Both the position numbers and the translations under genes were made by a program. This document shows, piece after piece, positions 1 to 5,296 of a DNA stretch of 5,605 bases; the stretch's first letter is position 1; each line of letters starts with the position of its first letter. The stretch is from NCBI GenBank assembly GCA_040514265.1, contig JBEVCD010000045.1:1-5605 (forward strand), given 5' to 3'. This DNA is from WYZ-LMO2 sp040514265. Its GTDB lineage: Archaea > Halobacteriota > Archaeoglobi > Archaeoglobales > Archaeoglobaceae. The notes under the pieces are model-generated. The model did not search any database and was not told where the DNA came from. It saw only the letters and a list, made by a program, of their open reading frames with translations.

Positions 1-1
1 C

Positions 2-52
2 AGAAGGTCAGCCGAAGTTCTGAGGGAGTGGCTGAAGAAGATAGGCTACTGA
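2..52 (+). CDS. C-terminal end of an unidentified plus-strand gene (partial)
   Basis: The second forward frame is open from the left edge and ends at a TGA at 50-52. It encodes 16 residues, RRSAEVLREWLKKIGY, which read like a natural amphipathic C-terminal helix rich in charged residues. The other forward frames are less convincing here: one stops at 21-23, and the third is the antisense of the USP-like gene. The gene would converge on the minus-strand USP-like gene and overlap its stop codon by 7 bp. Too little is visible to name a family. The call rests only on amino-acid character and gene layout, so it is tentative. Confidence 0.45.
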   Translation, partial: RRSAEVLREWLKKIGY

Positions 53-456
53 ATCGTCCGACAGACCCTGCACCTCGTAACCGCATAAAAGTCGACCTTC
101 TCCCTTCTTTCCCTGCAGACAACTACGGGATACTTTTCCGCTATCTTCAGATACTTTTTCGGATTTTTTACTCCCAAAACTACGAGATGCGGGATTACCA
201 CGTCGAGCGTTTCACTCACGTCCTTCTTTCCCATCAGAACGGTCAGCTCCTTGAGGTTCATGTCTTTCAGACTTTCGCCTATCGAATCTGCTCTAACCTT
301 TGCTCTGGCGTAGTTCTTCTTCCCGCCTAAGAGGGGGACTTTAACGATTATGACCGCATACAGGTCGAACCTCAACCCATTTTTGAATAGATCTTCGAGC
401 ACGTCTACCGCAATTTTTCCAGCGTCTGAATCGTCGAAGATCGCGAGAATCCTCAT
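46..456 (-). CDS. Small USP-like (universal stress protein fold) protein, function unknown
   Basis: This 136-residue protein starts MRILAIFDDSDAGKIAVDVLEDL and looks like a small alpha/beta nucleotide-binding-type fold. It has an opening beta strand followed by D-x-S-x-x-A, the sequence VLMGKKDVSETLD, the strand HLVVLGV, and PVVVCR near the end, as in universal stress proteins. The usual G-x2-G-x9-G-(S/T) ATP-binding motif is absent, so it resembles the non-ATP-binding kind or a distant relative. After the last predicted strand there is an extra tail of about 18 residues containing CRVC. An in-frame TTG start exists at 480, but the TATA box at 483-490 would then lie almost on the start codon. 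The ATG at 456 places it about 30 bp upstream and is preferred. The gene has its own promoter and is probably not part of the acyl-CoA operon. The family assignment is from sequence style only. Confidence 0.6.
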   Translation of the reverse strand: MRILAIFDDSDAGKIAVDVLEDLFKNGLRFDLYAVIIVKVPLLGGKKNYARAKVRADSIGESLKDMNLKELTVLMGKKDVSETLDVVIPHLVVLGVKNPKKYLKIAEKYPVVVCRERREKVDFYAVTRCRVCRTIQ

Positions 457-471
457 CTGTAGTTCAGAATT

Positions 472-499
472 TGTTCGCAACCATTTAAATAGTGTTCGC
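472..499. repeat. 7-bp direct repeat flanking the TATA box
   Basis: TGTTCGC occurs at 472-478 and again at 493-499, exactly 21 bp apart, or two helical turns. The copies sit immediately on either side of the TATA box at 483-490. This is the geometry expected of an operator that blocks or helps TBP/TFB binding. The repeat is short and could be chance, so the regulatory role is inference. Confidence 0.35.
483..490 (-). promoter_or_regulatory. TATA box for the USP-like gene
   Basis: The sequence ATTTAAAT, read on the minus strand as CTATTTAAATGG with its flanks, matches an archaeal TATA element. A purine/A-rich stretch (AAAAGCGAAC) sits upstream where TFB would bind. Its centre lies about 30 bp before the ATG at 456. 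This predicts transcription starting only a few bases before that ATG, giving a leaderless or nearly leaderless mRNA, and no Shine-Dalgarno sequence is visible there. Confidence 0.6.
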
Positions 500-546
500 T
501 TTTGAAATTATTAGATTAAATTGTTGAAATTGGTGTGGCAAAAGTT

Positions 547-1695
547 TTAGAATCTTATCCTTCCAGACAGCACCCGCCCTATTATAAGCCTCTGGATCTC
601 GCTCGTCCCCTCGTATATCGTTCCGACCCTTGCATCTCTGTAGTAGCGCTCGACGTCGTACTCCTTCGCGTAACCGTAGCCTCCGAAGATCTGAACAGCC
701 TCGTAGGTAACCTTAACGGCAACCTCGCTCGCGAAGAGCTTCGCAGCGGAACTCAAAGCAGGGTCTGGCTTGCCTCTGTCTATCAGCCATGCAGCCCTGT
801 AGACGAGCATCCTCGCAGCCTCTATGAGCGTGAACATGTCGGCGAGCTTGAAGGCTATAGCCTGGTGCTCTATGAGCGGCTTTCCGAAGGTCTTTCGCTG
901 CTTCGCGTATTCCAGGGCTCTCTCGTAGGCTCCCATAGCCATTCCGAGCTGGATCGCAGCGACGCCTACGCGACTCTCGTTGAAGAAGCGCATCAGCTGG
1001 TAGAAGCCCCTGTTCTCTTCACCGACCAGATTTTCCGCCGGCACCCGTACGTTTTTCAGGTAAACCTCCGCCGTGTCGTGACAGTTCAGACCCATCTTTT
1101 CGATTCGCCTCGCCTCGTAACCTTCGCTGTCCGTTTCCACGATGAAGGCTGAAATTCCTCTATGCGGTGGATCTGTGTCAGCCGTTTTTGCCAAGACTAT
1201 GATGTAACTCGCGATGCTCCCATTCGTTATGAACGTCTTCGTCCCGTTTATCACCCACTCGTTTCCATCTCTCACAGCTCTGCAACGCATCGCAGCAACA
1301 TCGGTTCCGCATTCGGGCTCGGTGATCGCTATCCCGGAAGGAGCCTTCCCGCGCACGACTCCCGGAATGTATTTCTCCTTCTGCTCCTCGGTGCCGAAAT
1401 GTAGCAGCATGGGAACGCCGAGAGTTGCAAGATCTATCGCCGACCCTATGCTGCTGTCGGCTCGAGTAAGCTCGACACTTATTATTGCTTCACTCAGAAC
1501 GTCCATCCCCGCACCACCGTACTCCTCAGGAACGCTGGCTCCGATAAAGCCCAGCTTCGCTGCCTTCCTGTAAATCTCCCAAGGATATTCCTTCTTCTCA
1601 TCGTACTCCTTACCGTAGGGCATTATTTCCTTCTCAGCAAACTCCCTGACGGCACTCTGTAGCAGCTTGTGCTCCTCACTAAGCTCGAAGTTCAT
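547..1695 (-). CDS. Acyl-CoA dehydrogenase (FAD-dependent, short/medium-chain type)
   Basis: This 382-residue protein has the normal length for the family and should oxidise an acyl-CoA to the trans-2-enoyl-CoA, passing electrons to ETF. The helical N-terminal domain covers about residues 1-115. The middle beta domain carries the flavin/substrate signatures AITEPECGTD (123-132) and NGTKTFITNG (150-159). The C-terminal helical domain has QRKTFGKPL (266-274), QIFGGYGY (335-342) and YRDARVGTIYEGTSEIQ (352-368). Glu362 in YEGTSE is at the catalytic-base position of short- and medium-chain, glutaryl and isobutyryl-type enzymes, which argues against an isovaleryl-CoA dehydrogenase. The start is an ATG with GGAGG at 1703-1707, 7 bp upstream. 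It lies 2 bp after the DUF35 stop, so it is the last gene of the operon. Substrate chain length cannot be read from the sequence; the neighbours suggest a pathway ending in propionyl-CoA. Confidence 0.95.
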   Translation of the reverse strand: MNFELSEEHKLLQSAVREFAEKEIMPYGKEYDEKKEYPWEIYRKAAKLGFIGASVPEEYGGAGMDVLSEAIISVELTRADSSIGSAIDLATLGVPMLLHFGTEEQKEKYIPGVVRGKAPSGIAITEPECGTDVAAMRCRAVRDGNEWVINGTKTFITNGSIASYIIVLAKTADTDPPHRGISAFIVETDSEGYEARRIEKMGLNCHDTAEVYLKNVRVPAENLVGEENRGFYQLMRFFNESRVGVAAIQLGMAMGAYERALEYAKQRKTFGKPLIEHQAIAFKLADMFTLIEAARMLVYRAAWLIDRGKPDPALSSAAKLFASEVAVKVTYEAVQIFGGYGYAKEYDVERYYRDARVGTIYEGTSEIQRLIIGRVLSGRIRF

Positions 1696-1697
1696 GT

Positions 1698-2108
1698 TCA
1701 GTCCTCCAGTCTGAAGAAGGGCACAACCCTACGCTGCTTATCCGGATAGAAGGGCTCGCTCGGCATCTCCCTGCCGTACACGGTGACGCGTTTACCTATC
1801 AGCGACTGTCCGAGTTCTTCCGCCTCTTCGGCGCTGATATCAAGCCTTCCGATCAACCACGGACCCTCGTCGAGTTCTACCATTGCTACAACGTACGGAG
1901 CTTCCTTCTCGTAGCCAGCCGGGGCTACGTAGGTTGTGGTAAAAGTCGTGATCCTCCCCTTGCCACTCAACTCGACGATTTCCAAGTTTCGACTTCCGCA
2001 GGCGTCGCAGGTGGCTTTAGGTGGGCATGTGTACTTTCCACAGTCTCTGCACCTCTGACCTATGAGCTTATCCTCCAATAGCTTGTCGAAAAAGTCGCGG
2101 AACCTCAC
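1698..2108 (-). CDS. DUF35 OB-fold/zinc-ribbon acyl-CoA-binding protein, thiolase partner
   Basis: This 136-residue protein begins with a short helix and then a rubredoxin-like zinc ribbon, with C20-x2-C23 and C34-x2-C37 as likely zinc ligands. An OB-fold domain follows from about residue 45 to 130. Such proteins are encoded beside thiolases in archaea and actinobacteria. In the archaeal acetoacetyl-CoA thiolase/HMG-CoA synthase complex the DUF35 protein is the scaffold that binds CoA. Here it should be the obligate partner of the upstream thiolase. The start is GTG, overlapping the thiolase stop as GTGA, and a strong GGAGGGGAGG (2112-2121) just upstream supports it. No HMG-CoA synthase is adjacent, so a role with a beta-oxidation thiolase is more likely than one in mevalonate synthesis. 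Confidence 0.9.
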   Translation of the reverse strand: MRFRDFFDKLLEDKLIGQRCRDCGKYTCPPKATCDACGSRNLEIVELSGKGRITTFTTTYVAPAGYEKEAPYVVAMVELDEGPWLIGRLDISAEEAEELGQSLIGKRVTVYGREMPSEPFYPDKQRRVVPFFRLED

Positions 2109-3301
2109 TTTCCTCCCCTCCTGTGGACGCTAAGGATCACATTAACGAGTGTTCCGAAATCGCCGCCGAGCGTGTCGGTCATACCTATTTCTACGTCCTT
2201 TAGCTGATTGCAGTCCGCTTCGCCGCGGAGCTGCTTGACTACGGTGTATATCTGCGAAACCCCGGTAGCGCCGACCGGATGACCCTTGCCTATAAGTCCT
2301 CCGTCTGGATTCACGGGTAGGTCACCGTCGAGAGCTGTTACTCCCTCCATTGTAGCTTTCCAAGCCTCACCGTCCTTGAAGAAACCCATAGCTTCGAGTG
2401 CTATTATTTCGGCGATCGTGAAGCAGTCGTGGAGCTCAACAAAGTCCACGTCTTTGGGAGTTATTCCCGCCTCCTTAAACGCCATTTCCGCTGACTTGCG
2501 TCGCGGAATAGCCTTAACAATTGCTTCCTTCTGTCTGAACAGCGAACCCGCTGAAGCCTGTCCGGTTCCGAGTACGTATATGGGATCGTTGATCACGTCC
2601 TCAGCGAAGTCGGCTGCGGCTACGATAGCTGCGCTGCCACCGTCGGTCATGGGGCAACAGTCTAAGAGGGTAAGTGGTGAGCTTATCATCCTCGAATTCA
2701 AAACATCCTCGACCTTGAGATCCCCGTACTTCCCGTAAAACTGCCCTTTCGGGTTCACAGCACCGTTTCTGTGGTTCTTTATCGAGACGTGCGCCATAGC
2801 CTCGCGAAGAGTTTCTAGCGGAACGTCGTATATTCTCGAATACAGCCTCGCAGCCAGCGCGAAGACACCGGGAAACGTTAGCCCGACCGCTATTTCGTAA
2901 ACCCCATCGACCGCAGTTGCCAGAGCTCTCGTTCCCAGAGCTGTGCCAGCACTCGGAAGTCTTTCACTTCCACCTACAGCTACGCAGTCGTAGTAGCCTG
3001 CAGCGACTGCTTTTACCGCCTCTCTGAACGCAACGCTCGAAGACGCGCAGGCTCCTTCGTACCTTATCGCCGGAATACCTCGAAGACCTATTTCGTCCGC
3101 CATAAAACCGGCGAGGTTTGCTGAACCGTCCGTCATCTCTCCTACGAAGTTTCCGTAGTAAATCGCTTCGATGTCCTTGAGCTCTATGTTTGAGCTCTCA
3201 AAAGCCTCGTAAAAGGCTTCTGCGAAGAGATCTACGAGAGACCTGTCTGGGTGCTTTCCGAACTTCGTCATTCCAACTCCCAAAACTGCAACGTCCCTCA
3301 T
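2105..3301 (-). CDS. Thiolase, SCP-x (SCP2-thiolase-like) type acetyl-CoA C-acyltransferase
   Basis: This 398-residue thiolase would cleave 3-ketoacyl-CoA with CoA, or run in reverse as a condensing enzyme. The nucleophile is Cys85 in YEGACASSS. His291 and Cys293 lie in ELHDCFTIAE, the motif typical of SCP-x thiolases, and His341 lies in GKGHPVGATG. The second catalytic Cys of classical thiolases (the C-x-G near the C-terminus) is replaced by TDTLGGDFG, and in this subfamily the HDCF cysteine is thought to take its place. The start is ATG, overlapping the adenosyltransferase stop (ATGA). A near-perfect GGAGGTGA (3306-3313) lies 4 bp upstream. The downstream DUF35 gene overlaps by 4 bp. Whether the product is acetyl-CoA or propionyl-CoA is not visible; cleavage of a 2-methyl-3-ketoacyl-CoA would feed the mutase encoded in the same operon. 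Confidence 0.92.
   Translation of the reverse strand: MRDVAVLGVGMTKFGKHPDRSLVDLFAEAFYEAFESSNIELKDIEAIYYGNFVGEMTDGSANLAGFMADEIGLRGIPAIRYEGACASSSVAFREAVKAVAAGYYDCVAVGGSERLPSAGTALGTRALATAVDGVYEIAVGLTFPGVFALAARLYSRIYDVPLETLREAMAHVSIKNHRNGAVNPKGQFYGKYGDLKVEDVLNSRMISSPLTLLDCCPMTDGGSAAIVAAADFAEDVINDPIYVLGTGQASAGSLFRQKEAIVKAIPRRKSAEMAFKEAGITPKDVDFVELHDCFTIAEIIALEAMGFFKDGEAWKATMEGVTALDGDLPVNPDGGLIGKGHPVGATGVSQIYTVVKQLRGEADCNQLKDVEIGMTDTLGGDFGTLVNVILSVHRRGGK
2112..2121 (-). promoter_or_regulatory. Ribosome binding site deciding the GTG start of the DUF35 gene
   Basis: GGAGGGGAGG on the minus strand ends 3 bp before the GTG, and its first GGAGG lies 8 bp before it. It sits in the final thiolase codons (RRGGK). 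The match supports GTG at 2106-2108, with the GTGA overlap, as the true start. Confidence 0.65.
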
Positions 3302-3786
3302 TCTCTCACCTCCTCAAAATTCTCCCCCTCAACCAGAATTGCGAGGTACAGGAAGTAGCTGAGCTTGTTGAGCCAGTCCACAACGAGATCCGAAACTTTA
3401 CCCTCGAAATGCAGCTTGATAACCTCTCTCTCAGCTCTCCTCGCTACGGCTCTGGCTACGCTCAAGAACGCTGTTGAAGCGTCGGATTCGAGGATGAGGA
3501 AACTTTTTGGCTTCTTGGTCTTCGCTTCGAGTTCCTCGATCATTCCAAGTAACTCGTCGTAGAGTTCTCTGCTGAGCCTCGAAGCTCCGGCTACTTCAGC
3601 CCCGACGTTGAAGAGCATCCGCTGAATCTTCGCGAGAGCGTTCCTAATTTCTTCGCTTTTCGCGTGAACCTTCGCAAGTCCTACGAAGGCGTTTAGCTCG
3701 TCGATCGTGCCTATAGCCACTGCCGTAGCGCTGCACTTCGCTATCTTCTTACCGTCACCGCTCGTCGTAAATGCGGGATCCCTCAT
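3298..3786 (-). CDS. PduO-type cob(I)alamin adenosyltransferase-like protein, divergent
   Basis: This 162-residue all-helical protein would transfer adenosyl from ATP to cob(I)alamin, making the mutase cofactor. Family signatures present are GTIDELN (26-32), IQRMLFNVGAEVA (54-66), the FLILESDAS segment (96-104), SVARAVARRAER (109-120) and WLNKLSYF (138-145). Two regions differ from the family. The N-terminal ATP-binding stretch, usually (Y/F)TxTGDxG followed by a G-x-R-V-x-K segment, reads FTTSGDGKKIAK and is roughly eight residues short, lacking the usual Arg/Lys pair. The usual N-R-L-S-D reads NKLSY. It may be an active but distant archaeal form, or a variant specialised in carrying adenosylcobalamin. 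It overlaps meaB by 4 bp (ATGA), with a GGAG about 11 bp before its ATG. Its position between meaB and the thiolase supports a role with the mutase. Confidence 0.82.
   Translation of the reverse strand: MRDPAFTTSGDGKKIAKCSATAVAIGTIDELNAFVGLAKVHAKSEEIRNALAKIQRMLFNVGAEVAGASRLSRELYDELLGMIEELEAKTKKPKSFLILESDASTAFLSVARAVARRAEREVIKLHFEGKVSDLVVDWLNKLSYFLYLAILVEGENFEEVRE
3306..3313 (-). promoter_or_regulatory. Strong ribosome binding site for the thiolase
   Basis: GGAGGTGA on the minus strand, 4 bp before the thiolase ATG, is an extended match to the anti-Shine-Dalgarno end of archaeal 16S rRNA. It lies within the last codons of the adenosyltransferase gene. It suggests the thiolase can start independently of upstream translation and may be made at a higher level than the cofactor genes before it. 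Confidence 0.7.
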
Positions 3787-4808
3787 CTGCGGACTATCTC
3801 CTTCAGTATCTCCTCAACCGCGCTGTACGGGTCCTTCCTGCCTTTCACGATCTCCTGCAGTATTTCTCCGTAGTCGCTCTTGACGATCTTCTTTATTTCA
3901 TCGAGAAGGATCTCCTGAAGTTCCATCTTTACCCTCTCCCTCCTGCGTTTCTCGAGCTCGCCGGACCTCTTCATGTACTCGTAGTGCTCCTCTATCGCGT
4001 CGGCTAATTCTGCGATCCCTTTTCCACGGCTGGCTACCGTCGCTATTATCGGCGGTACCCAGCTGTCCTTCTTCACCTCGAGTATTTCACCACTCGCAAC
4101 CTTCGCCTCATCGGCGTGGCTCAGCTGGCTCAGCGCTTTAGCAACTTCTTCGTCCATCGCGATCATCATCTTGAGCCATCTGATGGTGTTCTCCGCCCCG
4201 CTCAAGTCGGCTTTGTTAACGACGTAGATGTCTCCTATTTCGAGTATTCCAGCCTTGTTGATCTGTATATCGTCGCCGATCTCTGGCATGAGCACGACTA
4301 CCGACGTATCGGCGACCTTTACTATGTCCACCTCACTCTGCCCGGCTCCGACGGTTTCGACGAGTATTACATCGAAGCCGAAGGCGTCGAGCAGCCTTAC
4401 GACGTCGCCCGTCTTCGCTGCAAGTCCACCCACTCTGCCCCTCGAACTCATACTCCTAAAGAAGACACCCTCGTCGACCCAGAGGTTCTTGCTCGCGTCG
4501 TGACCCTCCATTCGTAGCCTGTCGCCCAGCAAAGCTCCGCCCGTGAAGGGCGAGCCAGGGTCGACTGCCACTATTCCCACTCTTTTGCCTCTTCTCCTGA
4601 ACTCCTCGGTAAGTTTGCTGATTATTGTCGACTTTCCAACTCCCGGGAAACCCGTCAGCCCGACGACGTGGGCTCTGCCGGTCAGGCTGTGTATCTTCTT
4701 GATTATTTCCCTCCCCTCCGGACGGTCGTTTTCGACGAGCGTTATAGCTCTCGCCAGAGCCCTCCTGTTCCCGCTGCGTATACCCTCGACGAGAGTCTCT
4801 ATATTCAT
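3783..4808 (-). CDS. meaB: MeaB/ArgK-type G-protein chaperone of methylmalonyl-CoA mutase
   Basis: This 341-residue SIMIBI-class GTPase gates adenosylcobalamin loading into the mutase and protects it from inactivation; the human counterpart is MMAA. The P-loop is GFPGVGKST (53-61). It is followed by AVDPGSPFTGGALLGDRLRM (81-100), the SMSSRGRVGGLA segment (119-130), the switch II region ETVGAGQSE (151-159), the switch III-like PEIGDDIQINKAGILE (175-190) and NKAD (198-201) for guanine recognition. The C-terminal part, from about residue 285, is charged and helical, fitting the dimerisation arm. Between NKAD and the WVPP strand the linker seems some 15 residues longer than I recall for relatives. 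The ATG overlaps the small-subunit stop by one base (TGATG), with AAGGTGA (4816-4822) 7 bp upstream. It is older-named ArgK in many annotations, but an arginine transport role is not supported here. Confidence 0.95.
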   Translation of the reverse strand: MNIETLVEGIRSGNRRALARAITLVENDRPEGREIIKKIHSLTGRAHVVGLTGFPGVGKSTIISKLTEEFRRRGKRVGIVAVDPGSPFTGGALLGDRLRMEGHDASKNLWVDEGVFFRSMSSRGRVGGLAAKTGDVVRLLDAFGFDVILVETVGAGQSEVDIVKVADTSVVVLMPEIGDDIQINKAGILEIGDIYVVNKADLSGAENTIRWLKMMIAMDEEVAKALSQLSHADEAKVASGEILEVKKDSWVPPIIATVASRGKGIAELADAIEEHYEYMKRSGELEKRRRERVKMELQEILLDEIKKIVKSDYGEILQEIVKGRKDPYSAVEEILKEIVRR

Positions 4809-5236
4809 CAGATTTTCACCTTCTGCCTCTTTTTGGGAGCGTTCTCTTTAATGTACTCGATGATCTTGCTTATGGGTGTTCCGGGTATGAACACCTCGTC
4901 GACTCCCGCCTCCTTCAGCTTTGGAATATCGTCGGTCGGGATTATTCCGCCGACGAGAATTAACATCTCGTCTGGGTTTCCACCGTATTCTCTTATATAC
5001 CTTATGACCTTCGGCACCAGAGTCAGGTGCGCGCCGCTGTGCAGGCTTATACCGACAACGTCAACGTCCTCATCCACGGCGGCTCTAGCGACTTCTTGGG
5101 GCGTGCGGTGGATACCCGTATAAATGACTTCAAAGCCGGCATCTCTGAGAAACCTCGCCAAGACCTTTGCACCCCTATCGTGTCCGTCGAGACCAACCTT
5201 CGCGATTAGAACTCTGATCTTCTCCTCCAACGCCAT
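4808..5236 (-). CDS. mcmA2: Methylmalonyl-CoA mutase small subunit, cobalamin-binding domain
   Basis: This 142-residue Rossmann-type B12-binding protein provides the cobalamin-binding half of the mutase that converts (R)-methylmalonyl-CoA to succinyl-CoA. It carries the base-off/His-on signature: DGHDRG (17-22) with His19 as the lower cobalt ligand, Ser64-x-Leu-style GISLHSG (62-68), and the GG pair in LVGGIIP (94-100). The length matches the stand-alone archaeal C-terminal subunit; in many bacteria this domain is fused to the catalytic barrel. The ATG at 5236 directly abuts GGGGTGA (5237-5243), which is too close for normal Shine-Dalgarno use. A TTG two codons downstream has the better 6-bp spacing. 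Both starts give essentially the same protein. It follows the large-subunit gene after a 42-bp AT-rich gap and runs straight into meaB. Isobutyryl- or other acyl-CoA mutases share this domain, but the context favours methylmalonyl-CoA. Confidence 0.95.
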   Translation of the reverse strand: MALEEKIRVLIAKVGLDGHDRGAKVLARFLRDAGFEVIYTGIHRTPQEVARAAVDEDVDVVGISLHSGAHLTLVPKVIRYIREYGGNPDEMLILVGGIIPTDDIPKLKEAGVDEVFIPGTPISKIIEYIKENAPKKRQKVKI

Positions 5237-5256
5237 TCACCCCATAAAAACTTTTT

Positions 5257-5268
5257 AGATTATATTTA
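5257..5268 (-). promoter_or_regulatory. Possible internal TATA box before the mutase small subunit
   Basis: On the minus strand the gap reads AATAAATATAATCT just upstream of mcmA2. The element TAAATATA (5261-5268) is centred about 28 bp before the ATG, the right distance for transcription to begin a few bases before that codon. This would give a second, nearly leaderless transcript covering the operon from mcmA2 onward. AT-rich gaps often give such matches, so confidence is limited. Confidence 0.4.
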
Positions 5269-5296
5269 TTATAGGTTTTTATATTATTATAGGTTT
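5260..5296 (-). repeat. 18/19-bp tandem duplication across the mcmA1 stop codon
   Basis: Read on the minus strand, copy 1 (5279-5296) is AAACCTATAATAATATAA and copy 2 (5260-5278) is AAACCTATAATAAATATAA. They are adjacent and identical except for one extra A. Copy 1 encodes the last residues KPIII-stop of the mutase large subunit (the repeat supplies Lys's final A bases onward in frame), and copy 2 is noncoding. The second copy contains the TATA-like element for the next gene. Confidence 0.85.

Noticed and set aside
28..330. Plus-strand 100-codon frame beginning with GTG at the left edge
   Set aside because: It mirrors the USP-like gene; the neighbouring forward frame ending at 52 is the better candidate for a real plus-strand gene.
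481..546. Terminator after the acyl-CoA dehydrogenase gene
   Set aside because: Only a short TTTT follows the stop on the minus strand and no stem is visible; not enough to annotate, although an operon end is expected here.
535..1152. Long plus-strand open frame of 205 codons opposite the acyl-CoA dehydrogenase
   Set aside because: It lies entirely antisense to a strongly conserved enzyme, has no recognisable motif and no promoter or ribosome site; codon bias of the real gene keeps the opposite frame open.
2286..2738. Plus-strand 150-codon frame opposite the thiolase
   Set aside because: Serine/proline-rich shadow translation antisense to conserved thiolase sequence.
4116..5123. Plus-strand open frames (133, 102 and 151 codons) opposite meaB and the mutase small subunit
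   Set aside because: They are antisense to genes with intact catalytic motifs and their translations are low in normal protein character.
5246..5256. AAAAACTTTTT palindrome after the mcmA1 stop as a terminator
   Set aside because: The 5-bp A/T arms with a one-base centre cannot form a stable hairpin, and the T run is short; the operon logic favours read-through. Weak attenuation cannot be excluded.
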